Origin: an uncultured Sphingomonas sp.
Lineage (GTDB): Bacteria; Pseudomonadota; Alphaproteobacteria; Sphingomonadales; Sphingomonadaceae
Direction of reading: 5' to 3'
Length of the DNA: 38,419 nucleotides
Assembly: GCA_913776045.1 (NCBI GenBank)
Contig: CAJYOI010000010.1
Span: forward strand, 1-38,419
Within the stretch, counting starts at the first letter, position 1; each line of letters starts with the position of its first letter. A program made the position numbers and the translations under genes. Positions 1 through 11,620 of this stretch are shown piece after piece. The notes below the pieces were generated by a model. The model had not been told where the DNA came from. It saw only the letters and a program-made list of their open reading frames with translations, and did no database searches.

Positions 1-390
1 CAGCATGACGCCGACCGGCTCCCGCAGCGCCATCGCGATGCAGCCGGGCTTGTCCGACGGAATGACCTCGCCACCGATCTGCGTCGTCAGCGCGGCAGCC
101 TCGCGCACCATGCCGACCGCGAGCATCAGGTTGAAGCGCGCCCAGCCTTCGGTCGCGCCGATTTCGCCCATCATCGCATCGACGAACTGGTCGGCCTTGG
201 CAGCCAGCGCATCGGCGGCCTTGGTCAGCGCGGCGCGGCGGGCGTTGGGGCCGAGCGCGGACCAGGCGGGGAAAGCGGCGGCGGCGGCCTCGACCGCGGC
301 ATTGGCCTCGGCCGAACCGAACGCGGCGGCGGTCGTTGCGACCTCGCCCGTCACGGGATTGATGCGATCGAACGTGGTACCGGACGCCAT
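1..390 (-). CDS. NAD(P)-dependent aldehyde dehydrogenase, N-terminal part (aryl aldehyde type)
   Basis: The gene runs off the left edge, so only about 130 N-terminal residues are visible. The start of the protein carries INPVTGE, followed by the helical segment AFPAWSALGPNARRAAL and EIGATEGWARFN. This is the usual N-terminal layout of the aldehyde dehydrogenase superfamily; the catalytic Cys and Glu lie outside the window. The ATG at 390 is preceded by GGAGAG at good spacing, and an in-frame ATG at 405 is an alternative. It lies directly downstream of an aromatic-acid transporter on the same strand. It probably oxidises a lignin-type aldehyde such as vanillin, syringaldehyde or 4-hydroxybenzaldehyde to the acid used by the rest of the locus. 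Family is clear, substrate is inferred from context. Confidence 0.85.
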   Translation of the reverse strand, partial: MASGTTFDRINPVTGEVATTAAAFGSAEANAAVEAAAAAFPAWSALGPNARRAALTKAADALAAKADQFVDAMMGEIGATEGWARFNLMLAVGMVREAAALTTQIGGEVIPSDKPGCIAMALREPVGVML

Positions 391-396
391 CGGGCC

Positions 397-415
397 GCTC
401 TCCATATTTGTTATG
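397..415 (-). promoter_or_regulatory. Leader motif CATAACAAA next to the ribosome site of the aldehyde dehydrogenase
   Basis: On the minus strand the leader reads CATAACAAA, then a short AT spacer and GGAGAGC. Almost the same block stands before the neighbouring MFS gene (1763-1782). The shared stretch is longer than a ribosome site alone needs, so it may be a common regulator or leader element. The role is inferred. Confidence 0.35.
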
Positions 416-446
416 TTTTATAGCTTAAATTGGGTCGTGTATGTCG

Positions 447-1757
447 TCAAGCGGCGGCAGGCCGCCCGCGCATCAGGATCAGTGCGATTGCCGCGACCAG
501 CGATCCGACGCCCATCAGCACCGCCACCGCCTGCAATCCGAAGCCGGCCGCGAACAGGAAACCCGCGACGGCCGGCGCCAGCGCCGAGCCGCCACGGCCC
601 ACGCCGATGACGAAGCCGGTCGCCGTTGCACGCACGCCCGTCGGGAAGCTTTGCGCGATCAGCGCATAGAGCCCGACGACACCGGCGTTGGTCGCAAAGC
701 CGGCGCACGCCGCGACGATCGACAGGCCGGCCAGATCGCTCTGCGCACGACCGAAGACGATGACGAGCGCGGTCGACAGCAGCATCGCGGTAATGGTCAG
801 CGCCAGCAGGCGGATGCGCCCGGTCAGCAGGCCAAGGATCAGCGACCCCGTCGCACCGCCGATGCTGGCCCACACCAGCACGCTTGCGGCCTGCGGCGGG
901 GGAAAGCCCATGTCGACGACGATCTTGGGGATCCATTTCAAGATGAAATAGAAGGTCATGATGTGCGCGAGATACGCAAGCGTCAGCAGCACGGTCGTCC
1001 GCAGCAGCGCGGGGGAGAACAGCGCGACCACGGGGGCCTTGGCGACGGCCGCCCGCGGCTCGGGATCGGGCAACGCATCGACAGGCGGGTGGCCCATCCG
1101 GCGGAGCGTAACGTTGATCCGCTCCAGGGCATCCGCCGGGCGCCTGTGCATCAGGAAGGCGACCGATTCGGGCGCGCGCCACAGCACCAACGGTACGAAG
1201 ACCGCGCTGCAGATCGCGCCGAACACGAAGACCGCGCGCCAGTCGTACTGCGCGAGCAGCACCGCCGACACCGATCCGCCGACGATCGTGCCGACCGGAT
1301 AGCCCGCCGCCATCAGCACGACCGCCAGCGAACGGTGCCGGGCGTTCGCCGCCTCCGCCACCGCCGCATTGGTCGAGGCGAGCATGCCACCGATGCCGAG
1401 GCCGGTCAGCACGCGCCAGGTTGAGAGCGTATAGACGTCATGCGCGGTCGCCGCGCCCAGCATGCCGAGCGTCATCATACCGAGACAGCCGAGGATCGTG
1501 TTGCGCCGCCCGATCCGGTCGGCGACGCCGCCCAGGAACAGCGAACCAATCGCCATGCCGATCAGTTCCATCGACAGGACGATCCCCAGCGCCGCACGGT
1601 CGATACCCCATTCGGCGGCGATGCCGGGCGACGCGAAGCTGATCGAGAGGACGTCGAATCCATCGAGCGCGTTCAGCCCGACCATCGTCGCGACGATGCC
1701 CCACTGGAACCGCGACATCGGCTCGGCGTCGATCACGACGCGTGGATCCTGGGCCAA
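447..1757 (-). CDS. MFS transporter, aromatic acid:H+ symporter (AAHS) family
   Basis: Inner-membrane proton-coupled uptake of an aromatic carboxylate is the likely role (PcaK/VanK type). About 436 residues with twelve hydrophobic segments. The first segment carries LNALDGFDV, with the Asp typical of AAHS carriers. The loop after TM2 has GGVADRIGRR (MFS motif A), and TM4 carries GLGIGGMLASTNA. I chose the TTG start at 1757 because GGAGAG lies six bases before it; an upstream ATG at 1793 is in frame but has no ribosome site. The aldehyde dehydrogenase follows after a 56-base gap with its own leader motif, so the two may be co-regulated. A MetE-core gene diverges upstream. Family is firm; substrate (4-hydroxybenzoate, vanillate, protocatechuate or similar) is inferred. 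Confidence 0.88.
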   Translation of the reverse strand: MAQDPRVVIDAEPMSRFQWGIVATMVGLNALDGFDVLSISFASPGIAAEWGIDRAALGIVLSMELIGMAIGSLFLGGVADRIGRRNTILGCLGMMTLGMLGAATAHDVYTLSTWRVLTGLGIGGMLASTNAAVAEAANARHRSLAVVLMAAGYPVGTIVGGSVSAVLLAQYDWRAVFVFGAICSAVFVPLVLWRAPESVAFLMHRRPADALERINVTLRRMGHPPVDALPDPEPRAAVAKAPVVALFSPALLRTTVLLTLAYLAHIMTFYFILKWIPKIVVDMGFPPPQAASVLVWASIGGATGSLILGLLTGRIRLLALTITAMLLSTALVIVFGRAQSDLAGLSIVAACAGFATNAGVVGLYALIAQSFPTGVRATATGFVIGVGRGGSALAPAVAGFLFAAGFGLQAVAVLMGVGSLVAAIALILMRGRPAAA

Positions 1758-1762
1758 CCGTA

Positions 1763-1782
1763 GCTCTCCAACTTTTGTTATG
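1763..1782 (-). promoter_or_regulatory. Leader motif CATAACAAA next to the ribosome site of the MFS gene
   Basis: Second copy of the CATAACAAA block followed by TTGGAGAGC, matching the element at 397-415. It lies in the 136-base divergent region between the MFS gene and the MetE-core gene. The latter also has TTGGAGAGC but lacks CATAACAAA. Confidence 0.35.
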
Positions 1783-1893
1783 CGATGGAACATATACCTG
1801 GATGCTCGCGGTCGGCAACCGGACATTGCGCGCGCGCGACGGTGCGCTTAGGAGCCGTATGCAACACGTACGATCGCCCTTGGAGAGCACGCC

Positions 1894-3003
1894 ATGCCCA
1901 AACCCCCGTTCCGCGCCGATCACGTCGGCAGCTTCCTGCGGCCCAAGGCTCTGATCGACGCGCGCGAGGCGTATCGTGCCGGCACGATCGACGCCGCCGC
2001 GCTGCGCGCCGCGGAGGACGAGGCGATCCGCGGCGTGGTGCGATTCCAGGAGGATCTGGGGCTTCAGGGCATCACCGACGGTGAATTCCGCCGCACCTAT
2101 TTCCATACCGATTTCCTGCTGCAACTCGACGGCGTGGACGAGGCCGGCGGGACCCAGGTGAAGTTCCACCAGCATGGCGGCAAGGAGCTGGAATATGCCC
2201 CGCCGGTCATGAAGATCACCGGCAAGATCGGCCATGCGAAGGACATCCAGCGCGCGGATTACGAATTCCTCGCCTCCTGCACGTCGCGTACGCCGAAGGT
2301 GACGATCCCGTCGCCGACGATGCTGCACTTCCGCGGCGGGCGCGATGCCATCGACGCGACGGCCTATCCCGATCTCGAGGATTTCTACGCTGACCTGGCC
2401 GCTGCCTATCGCGCCGAGATCGCCAGCCTGGCCGATGCGGGGTGCCGCTATCTTCAGCTCGACGACACCAACCTCGCCTATCTGTGCGACGACACGCAGC
2501 GCGAGAATGCACGGCGGCGCGGCATGGACCCCGACGAACTGCCGCGGCTCTACGCCCGTCTGATCAACGAATCGATCCGCGACCGCCCGGACGACATGGT
2601 CGTGTGCGTCCACCTGTGCCGCGGCAATTTCCGCTCGTCCTGGGCGGCCGAGGGCGGCTACGAGCCGGTCGCCGAAGTGCTGTTCAACGAACTCGCGATC
2701 GACGGCTATTTCCTGGAATATGACGATCCCCGGTCGGGCGACTTCGCCCCCTTGCGCTTCCTGCCGAACGGCAAGACGATCGTCCTCGGCCTCGTCACCA
2801 CGAAGCTCGGCGAGATGGAAAGCGCAGACGATGTGACGCGCCGCATCGACGAAGCGGCGCAATACGCGCCGCTCGACCAGCTGGCGCTGTCGCCTCAGTG
2901 CGGCTTCTCTTCGACCGTCCATGGCAACGACATTCAGGTCGAACAGCAGGCGGCAAAGATGCGGTTGGTGATCGACGTCGCGCGGGATGTCTGGGGAGAC
3001 TGA
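1894..3003 (+). CDS. MetE-core (cobalamin-independent methionine synthase C-terminal domain) methyltransferase-like protein
   Basis: A 369-residue single-barrel protein of the family that includes the C-terminal half of MetE and Bacillus YxjG/YxjH. The N-terminal folate-side half of full MetE is absent. All four zinc ligands of MetE have plausible counterparts: His240 and Cys242 in VHLCRGN, Glu275 in FLEYDD, and Cys336 in SPQCGFSS. The ATG is preceded by TTGGAGAGC. It diverges from the aromatic-acid transporter. Since the locus demethylates methoxy-aromatics onto tetrahydrofolate, the protein could move methyl groups between folate, a thiol and possibly an aromatic or corrinoid donor. That role is inference. 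A paralogue lies at 19962. Other members of the fold act on coenzyme M thioethers or selenium compounds, so a different thiol chemistry is possible. Confidence 0.85.
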   Translation: MPKPPFRADHVGSFLRPKALIDAREAYRAGTIDAAALRAAEDEAIRGVVRFQEDLGLQGITDGEFRRTYFHTDFLLQLDGVDEAGGTQVKFHQHGGKELEYAPPVMKITGKIGHAKDIQRADYEFLASCTSRTPKVTIPSPTMLHFRGGRDAIDATAYPDLEDFYADLAAAYRAEIASLADAGCRYLQLDDTNLAYLCDDTQRENARRRGMDPDELPRLYARLINESIRDRPDDMVVCVHLCRGNFRSSWAAEGGYEPVAEVLFNELAIDGYFLEYDDPRSGDFAPLRFLPNGKTIVLGLVTTKLGEMESADDVTRRIDEAAQYAPLDQLALSPQCGFSSTVHGNDIQVEQQAAKMRLVIDVARDVWGD

Positions 3004-3016
3004 CGCTCCGTCGAAA

Positions 3017-3112
3017 CCGTTCGCGCTGAGCGTGTCGAGCACTGTTCTTCGAGCCGCTAACGATGAGCGTGCGTATCGCAGAACGGCCCTTCGACAGGCT
3101 CAGGCCGAACGG
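3017..3112. repeat. Inverted repeat between convergent genes
   Basis: Two 22-base arms (3017-3038 and 3091-3112) are near-perfect inverted copies built on CCGTTCG, CTGAGC and TGTCGA, separated by about 52 bases. This resembles the CTTCGACAGGCTCAG-type repeat scattered through many sphingomonad genomes (recalled, not searched). It lies exactly between the convergent stops of the MetE-core gene and ligI, where it could act as a two-way terminator. Confidence 0.75.
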
Positions 3113-3115
3113 CTT

Positions 3116-5049
<1,934 letters not shown>

Positions 5050-5177
5050 ATCCTCCCCGGCACGGGGAGGGGGACCGCTCGCAGAGCGGTGGAGGGGGCG
5101 GGCCGCAGAGGGTGTCCTGTGAGGCCCCCCCCCTCCGTCAGCGCTGCGCGCTGCCGCCTCCCCGTGCCGGGGAGGAT
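5050..5177. repeat. 128-bp palindromic intergenic element, copy 1
   Basis: The element begins with ATCCTCCCC and ends with GGGGAGGAT. Each end contains its own hairpin (CCTCCCC/GGGGAGG), and inner hairpins CCGCTC/GAGCGG and CAGCGC/GCGCTG follow. A second element of exactly the same length with the same ends lies at 9083-9210. It sits between the ligK stop and the ligU start. Its left end, read on the minus strand, provides the GGGGAGG ribosome site of ligU. Confidence 0.85.
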
Positions 5178-5184
5178 CTTGTCG

Positions 5185-5856
5185 TCACACATAGCGCAGC
5201 CCCATCGCTTCCAACCGCGGGCGCATGTCGTAGATGTCGAGCCCGAGCTCACCGGCCGCCAGCCGCTGGCGCTTGGCCTCTTCCGCCGCTTCGCGCGCCT
5301 GCGCCTTTCCGAGCACGGCGGCGGCATCGGCGCGCTTCACCACGCAGACCCCGTCGTCGTCGGCGACGATCACGTCCCCCGCCTCGACCGCAGCGCCGGC
5401 ACACACGATCGGCACGTTGACCGACCCCAGCGTGTTCTTGACCGTCCCTTGCGCGAACACCGCCTTCGACCACACGGGGAAGCCCATCTGGGTCAGGTCA
5501 CGCACGTCGCGGACGCCCGCGTCGATCACCAGTCCGCGGCACCCGCGTGCCATCGCGCTGGTCGCCAGCAGGTCGCCGAAATAGCCATCGACGCAAGGGG
5601 ACGTCGGCGCGAGCACCAGGATGTCGCCGTCCTTCAGCTGTTCGATCGCGACATGGACCATCCAATTGTCGCCGGGCGCGGCGGAGATCGTCACCGCGCT
5701 GCCCGCGATCCGCGCGCCCGGATAGATCGGCCGCATGTAATGCGCGAGCAGGCCGATCCGCCCCTGCGCCTCGTGCACCGTCGCGACCCCGGCGGCGGCC
5801 AGGCCGTCGATGACGCCCGCGTCAGCACGGTCGATGTTCTGAACGACGATAGTCAT
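5185..5856 (-). CDS. ligK: 4-carboxy-4-hydroxy-2-oxoadipate aldolase (RraA/LigK family)
   Basis: Last enzyme of the 4,5-cleavage route: it splits 4-carboxy-4-hydroxy-2-oxoadipate to pyruvate and oxaloacetate, and members of the family can also decarboxylate oxaloacetate. It has 223 residues, the class II pyruvate-aldolase RraA-like fold, and a [15 protein letters not shown] segment followed by IDAGVRD with the substrate- and metal-binding Arg116 and Asp117. The ATG at 5856 has GAGGGG upstream; an in-frame GTG at 5883 is less likely. It is the first gene of the leftward unit and diverges from a LysR regulator. RraA itself is shorter and lacks a catabolic context. Confidence 0.93.
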   Translation of the reverse strand: MTIVVQNIDRADAGVIDGLAAAGVATVHEAQGRIGLLAHYMRPIYPGARIAGSAVTISAAPGDNWMVHVAIEQLKDGDILVLAPTSPCVDGYFGDLLATSAMARGCRGLVIDAGVRDVRDLTQMGFPVWSKAVFAQGTVKNTLGSVNVPIVCAGAAVEAGDVIVADDDGVCVVKRADAAAVLGKAQAREAAEEAKRQRLAAGELGLDIYDMRPRLEAMGLRYV

Positions 5857-5930
5857 GTCGATCCCCTCGCTTCTCGCCACCATCGTCCGCCTGCGCGCGC
5901 GCCTTGGCCAATCGATCTTGCGGTCACCCC

Positions 5931-5945
5931 ATAAGTTTTTGCTAT
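5931..5945 (+). promoter_or_regulatory. T-N11-A site (LysR box candidate) between ligK and its LysR regulator
   Basis: The AT-rich block ATAAGTTTTTGCTAT has the T-N11-A spacing and ATA/TAT ends of LysR-type binding sites. It sits in the divergent ligK/regulator region, just upstream of the GTG start of the regulator. Position and shape fit autoregulation plus control of ligK; no binding evidence exists. Confidence 0.45.
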
Positions 5946-5954
5946 ATCCGGTGT

Positions 5955-7151
5955 GTGAAGCCGTTCGATCTCAATCTGCGCCACCTGCGCGCCATCGGGC
6001 ATATCGTGACGCAGCGCAGTCTGAACCGCGCGGCGGACGCCGCAGGTCTGTCGCAGCCGGCGCTGACGCAGGGGCTCGGCAAGATCGAGCGGCAGCTCGG
6101 CACCCTGTTGTTCGATCGCAACCCCGACGGCATGACGCCGACTGCTGCCGGACAGGCTTTGGCGGATCGGACAGCGCGCGCCTTCGCCCTGCTTGCGGCG
6201 TCGGGTCGGCGTAACGGCAAGCGCGGCTTCGCCCGGCCCGAGGCGCTGATGACCGCGACACAAGCGGAAGCGTTCCTGCATTTCGCCGACGCCGGCAGCT
6301 TCGCCGGCGCGGCGGCAGCGGGCGGGCTGTCGCAGCCGGCGATCCACCGTGCGGTGCGCGAGCTGGAGCAGATCTGGGCGGCGCCGCTGGCCGAACGGCG
6401 CGGTCGCGGGATGGTCCTGACGCCGGCGGGCCGAGCGCTTGCCCGCGGCGTCCGGCTAGCGGCGCGGGAGATCGCGGCGGGCATTGCCGAGACGCGCGGC
6501 GACGGCCAGGGCGGCGGGCGGACCGCGGTCGGTGCGATGCCGCTCAGCCGCGCATTGCTGCTGCCCCATGCCCTCGCGCTGTTTCTGGCTGAGATGCCAG
6601 GCACCGTGATCGACGTGGTCGAGGGTTCGTGGCGCGAGCTCGTCGATCCGCTGCTCGACGGGGTCATCGACCTGATGATCGGCGCGCTGCGGCCCGATCC
6701 GCCCGCCGGACTCGACCAGGTCGCACTGTTCACCGACCGGCTGGCGATCTTCGGCCGTGCCGGCCATCCGCTGGCCGGGCGCGCCGTCGGGCTCGACGCT
6801 CTCGCGGCGCAGAGCTGGGTTGTCGGCCCCGTCGGCACGCCGCTGCGCAGCCATTGGGAGACGCTGTTCGCCGGACGGCCCCTGCCCGCGGTGCCGATCG
6901 AATGCGGATCGGTGATGGTCATCCGCGGGCTGCTGGCCGAAAGCGACCTGCTGACCCTGTTGTCGCCCGATCAGGTCGCGCTGGAGGTCGATGCCGGCCT
7001 GCTCGTCCGGATCGGGCCGGAGTTGACCGAAACCGTGCGGACGATCGGGATCAGTACCCGCACCGGATGGCGCCCGACCACCGCGCAGGCGCGGTTGATC
7101 GCCCTGCTCGAACGCGCATCCAACGAAACCAGACTTCAGGAAAATCGATAG
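5955..7151 (+). CDS. LysR-family regulator with two N-terminal HTH domains (probable lig regulator)
   Basis: Transcription regulator of 398 residues, about 100 longer than normal LysR proteins. Residues 5-65 form one winged HTH ([20 protein letters not shown], then [15 protein letters not shown]). Residues 100-162 form a second, separate one ([20 protein letters not shown], then [16 protein letters not shown]). The effector-binding domain spans roughly 190-388. I chose GTG at 5955 because the HTH begins right after it; the ATG at 5904 would add residues unlike the family. It is divergent from ligK and the first gene of the rightward lig group, as expected for the pathway activator responding to a protocatechuate-type ligand. 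Function in the locus is inferred. Confidence 0.88.
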   Translation: MKPFDLNLRHLRAIGHIVTQRSLNRAADAAGLSQPALTQGLGKIERQLGTLLFDRNPDGMTPTAAGQALADRTARAFALLAASGRRNGKRGFARPEALMTATQAEAFLHFADAGSFAGAAAAGGLSQPAIHRAVRELEQIWAAPLAERRGRGMVLTPAGRALARGVRLAAREIAAGIAETRGDGQGGGRTAVGAMPLSRALLLPHALALFLAEMPGTVIDVVEGSWRELVDPLLDGVIDLMIGALRPDPPAGLDQVALFTDRLAIFGRAGHPLAGRAVGLDALAAQSWVVGPVGTPLRSHWETLFAGRPLPAVPIECGSVMVIRGLLAESDLLTLLSPDQVALEVDAGLLVRIGPELTETVRTIGISTRTGWRPTTAQARLIALLERASNETRLQENR

Positions 7152-7206
7152 GCGGCGGCGCTTTCCGATTGGCGCAGGCGGCGGCGGCCAGCCTAACCCG
7201 CTCGGT

Positions 7207-8055
7207 ATGGCACGCGAAATCGCCTTCATCGGATTCGGAGAGGCCGGGCAAGCCTTTGCCCGCCCCGGCGACCGTGCCTATGATCGGATGACCGACGACG
7301 CTGCTGCGCGAGCGGACAAGCAGGCAGACTATCGGGCTGCAGGCGTCCTTGGGTGCCAGACGCCCGCCGAAGTGCTGGCCGACGCGTACGCTGTCTTTTC
7401 GCTCGTCACCGCCGACCAGGCACTTCCCGCCGCACAGACCGCTGCCGTGTCGATCGCATCGGGCACGCTGTGGCTCGACATGAACAGCGTCGCCCCCGGC
7501 ACCAAGCGCGCTGCGGCCAAGACGATCGAGGCAGCTGGTGGCCGCTACGTCGATGTCGCGGTGATGTCGCCCGTCCTGCCCGGCCGCCTGTCCGTCCCCC
7601 TACTCGTCGCCGGCCCGCATGCCGCCGCTGCGGCTGAGGTGCTCACCGCGCATGGCTTCACCGACGTCACCATCGCCGGCGCAGCGGTCGGCGATGCCTC
7701 CGCGATCAAGATGATCCGCTCGGTGATGGTGAAGGGCCTCGAAGCGCTCAGTGCCGAATGCGCGCTCGCAGCGCACCGCGCCGGGGTCGCCGATGCCGTG
7801 TTCTCTTCGCTCGATGCCAGTTGGAAGCCGCAGGGGTGGAGCGCGCGGGTCGACTACAACCTCGACCGCATGATGGCCCATGGCCTGCGCCGCGCTGCCG
7901 AGATGGAGGAAGTCGCAGCGACGCTGGGGGAACTGGGCGTCGACCCCGCGATGACCCGCGGCACGATCCGCCGCCAGCGCGCGATGGGTGAGCTGAGACT
8001 CACCCCGTCCGACGGCCTGGCGGCCAAGCTGTTCGCCCTTGGAGATTGCGCATGA
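7207..8055 (+). CDS. NAD(P)-binding oxidoreductase of the 6-phosphogluconate dehydrogenase-like type with DUF1932 C-terminal domain
   Basis: 282 residues. The N-terminal Rossmann motif GFGEAGQAF (residues 9-17) and the helical C-terminal part resemble 3-hydroxyacid dehydrogenase-like proteins carrying DUF1932. SAIKMIRSVMVKG holds the Lys found at the active-site helix of that superfamily. The ATG at 7207 has no strong ribosome site. The stop overlaps ligJ as ATGA, so it belongs to the lig operon. No step of the known protocatechuate pathway lacks an enzyme, since LigC covers the only dehydrogenation. It may act on a side product or a related substrate such as a gallate or methylgallate ring-cleavage product. 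Family firm, role unknown. Confidence 0.8.
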   Translation: MAREIAFIGFGEAGQAFARPGDRAYDRMTDDAAARADKQADYRAAGVLGCQTPAEVLADAYAVFSLVTADQALPAAQTAAVSIASGTLWLDMNSVAPGTKRAAAKTIEAAGGRYVDVAVMSPVLPGRLSVPLLVAGPHAAAAAEVLTAHGFTDVTIAGAAVGDASAIKMIRSVMVKGLEALSAECALAAHRAGVADAVFSSLDASWKPQGWSARVDYNLDRMMAHGLRRAAEMEEVAATLGELGVDPAMTRGTIRRQRAMGELRLTPSDGLAAKLFALGDCA

Positions 8056-9071
8056 TCATCGACTGCCACGGCCATTACACCGTGCTGCCCAAGGGGCATG
8101 ACGCATGGCGCGAAACGCAGGTCGCGGCGTACAAGGCCGGCGAGCCCGCCCCGCCCTATCCCGACATCACCGATGCCGAAATCCGCGAAACGATCGAAGC
8201 GAACCAGTTGCGCCTGATCAGGGAACGCGGTGCCGACCTGACGATCTTCTCCCCCCGCGCCTCGGCGATGGCACCGCATATCGGCGACGAAGCCGTCGCG
8301 ATCGAGTGGGCACGTCGCTGCAACGACCTGATCGCGCGCGTCGTCGGTCTGTTTCCGGAGACCTTCGTCGGCGTTTGCATGCTGCCGCAAAGTCCCAAGG
8401 CCGACATGACCGCAAGCGTCGCCGAGCTGGAGCGCTGCGTGCGCGACCTCGGATTCATCGGCTGCAACCTGAACCCCGATCCCGGTGGCGGGCATTTCAC
8501 CCATCCGCCGCTGACCGACCGCTACTGGTATCCGTTCTACGAAGCGATGGTCGCCCTCGACGTGCCGGCGATGATCCACGTTTCGGGTAGCTGCAACCCG
8601 GCGATGCACGCGACCGGCGGCTATTATATCGCCGCGGACACGGTCGCCTTCATGCAGCTGCTGCAGGGCGATCTGTTCGCCGATTTCCCGACGCTGCGCT
8701 TCATCATTCCCCACGGTGGCGGCGCGGTGCCCTATCACTGGGGGCGCTATCGGGGGCTTGCCGACATGCTGAAGAAGCCGGCGCTCGACACGCATCTGAT
8801 GAACAACATCTTCTTCGATACATGCGTGTACCACCAGCCGGGCATCGACCTGCTGGCAGACGTGATCGACACCAAGAACATTCTTTTCGGCAGCGAGATG
8901 GTCGGCGCGGTGCGCGGCATCGATCCGACGACCGGCCAGTATTTCGACGATACCAAACGCTATGTCGACGCACTGGACATATCCGACGCCGATCGCGCGG
9001 CGATCTTCGAAGGCAATGCCCGCCGGGTTTTTCCGCGGCTGGACGCGAAACTCAAGGAGCGCGGGTTGTGA
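8052..9071 (+). CDS. ligJ: 4-oxalomesaconate hydratase
   Basis: Adds water to the tautomerised 4-oxalomesaconate to give 4-carboxy-4-hydroxy-2-oxoadipate. The 339 residues have an amidohydrolase-like barrel with DCHGHYTVLP at the N-terminus (metal ligands His6 and His8), MIHVSGSCNP in the middle, PHGGGAVPYHWGRYRG, and FGSEMVGAVRG carrying the late Glu used for catalysis in LigJ. The ATG at 8052 overlaps the previous stop as ATGA, with GGAGA six bases upstream. It is followed by the palindromic element at 9083 and then ligA. Motifs and neighbours separate it from decarboxylases of the same superfamily. Confidence 0.94.
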   Translation: MIIDCHGHYTVLPKGHDAWRETQVAAYKAGEPAPPYPDITDAEIRETIEANQLRLIRERGADLTIFSPRASAMAPHIGDEAVAIEWARRCNDLIARVVGLFPETFVGVCMLPQSPKADMTASVAELERCVRDLGFIGCNLNPDPGGGHFTHPPLTDRYWYPFYEAMVALDVPAMIHVSGSCNPAMHATGGYYIAADTVAFMQLLQGDLFADFPTLRFIIPHGGGAVPYHWGRYRGLADMLKKPALDTHLMNNIFFDTCVYHQPGIDLLADVIDTKNILFGSEMVGAVRGIDPTTGQYFDDTKRYVDALDISDADRAAIFEGNARRVFPRLDAKLKERGL

Positions 9072-9082
9072 CTACAAAATTC

Positions 9083-9210
9083 ATCCTCCCTGGAACGGGG
9101 AGGGGGACCATGCTGAGCATGGCGGAGGGGGCTCCCCACAAGCGGCGATCTATGCGGAGGTCCTCCTCCGTCAGCGTTGCGCGCTGCCACCTTCCCGTGC
9201 CGGGGAGGAT
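9083..9210. repeat. 128-bp palindromic intergenic element, copy 2
   Basis: It has the same length and the same ends as the element at 5050-5177 (ATCCTCCC at left, GGGGAGGAT at right), with the shared inner block CTCCGTCAGCG. The inner hairpins differ in sequence (CCATGCT/AGCATGG here). It separates ligJ from ligA. Its right end supplies the GGGGAGG ribosome site five bases before the ligA ATG region. Confidence 0.85.
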
Positions 9211-9214
9211 TTGA

Positions 9215-10668
<1,454 letters not shown>

Positions 10669-10672
10669 AATC

Positions 10673-11620
10673 ATGAAAATCGCACTCGCCGGCGCCGGCG
10701 CTTTTGGTGAAAAGCACCTCGACGGGCTGAAGAACATCGACGGTGTCGAGGTCGTATCGGTCGTCGGCCGCAACCTCGAGCCGACGCAAGCGGTCGCCGC
10801 CAAATACGGCATCGCCCATGCGACGACCGAGCTGGCCGAAACGCTCGCGCTGCCGGGGCTCGACGCGGTCATCCTGTGCACGCCGACCCAGATGCACGCC
10901 GCCCAGGCGTTACAGTGCCTGGAGGCGGGCAAGCACGTTCAGGTCGAGATTCCGCTGTGCGATAATCTCGCCGATGGTGAGGCGGTGCTGGCCATGGCGC
11001 AGAAAACCGGCCTGACCGCGATGGTCGGCCACACACGCCGCTTCAACCCCAGCCACCAGTTCGTCCACAACAAGATCGCGGCGGGCGAGCTGAACATCCA
11101 GCAGATGGACGTCCAGACCTATTTCTTCCGCCGCAAGAACATCAATGCCAAGGGCGAGCCGCGGTCGTGGACCGATCATCTGCTGTGGCACCACGCGGCG
11201 CACACGGTCGACCTGTTCGCGTATCAGGCAGGCCCCATCGTCCAGGCGAACGCGATTGAAGGGCCGCATCATCCCGAGCTCGGCATCGCGATGGACATGT
11301 CGATCCAGCTGAAGGCGGAGAGCGGTGCGATCTGCACCCTGTCGCTGAGCTTCAACAACGACGGCCCGCTCGGCACCTTCTTCCGCTACATCGGCGACAC
11401 GGGAACCTATATCGCCCGGTACGACGATCTGGTGACCGGCAAGGAAGAGCCGATCGACCTGACCGGCGTGGCGGTGTCGTCGAACGGCATCGAATTGCAG
11501 GACCGCGAATTCATCGCCGCGATCCGCGAAGGCCGCGAGCCCAATGCCAGCGTCGCGCAGGTCCTGCCCTGCTACCGCGTGCTCGACGCGCTGGAAAAGC
11601 AACTCGAAGCCGCGCGGTGA
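10673..11620 (+). CDS. ligC: 4-carboxy-2-hydroxymuconate-6-semialdehyde dehydrogenase
   Basis: NADP-dependent oxidation of the ring-cleavage product (as its cyclic hemiacetal) to 2-pyrone-4,6-dicarboxylate. It has 315 residues of the Gfo/Idh/MocA type. The N-terminal Rossmann motif is GAGAFGEKH. Next come LCTPTQMHAAQ and HVQVEIPLCDN, where Gfo/Idh proteins usually have EKP. HTRRFNPSHQFVH and DHLLWHHAAHTVDLF follow in the substrate domain. The ATG has a repeat-borne ribosome site six bases upstream. The stop overlaps pobA as GTGA. Confidence 0.95.
   Translation: MKIALAGAGAFGEKHLDGLKNIDGVEVVSVVGRNLEPTQAVAAKYGIAHATTELAETLALPGLDAVILCTPTQMHAAQALQCLEAGKHVQVEIPLCDNLADGEAVLAMAQKTGLTAMVGHTRRFNPSHQFVHNKIAAGELNIQQMDVQTYFFRRKNINAKGEPRSWTDHLLWHHAAHTVDLFAYQAGPIVQANAIEGPHHPELGIAMDMSIQLKAESGAICTLSLSFNNDGPLGTFFRYIGDTGTYIARYDDLVTGKEEPIDLTGVAVSSNGIELQDREFIAAIREGREPNASVAQVLPCYRVLDALEKQLEAAR

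Noticed and set aside
441-1424. Long plus-strand frame over the MFS gene
   Set aside because: The product is rich in Arg, Gln, His and Asp without domains and is antisense to a well-supported transporter.
5050-5177. Possible small RNA or riboswitch in the ligK-ligU gap
   Set aside because: The second copy with identical ends and length at 9083 shows it is a dispersed palindromic element, and no riboswitch core could be recognised.
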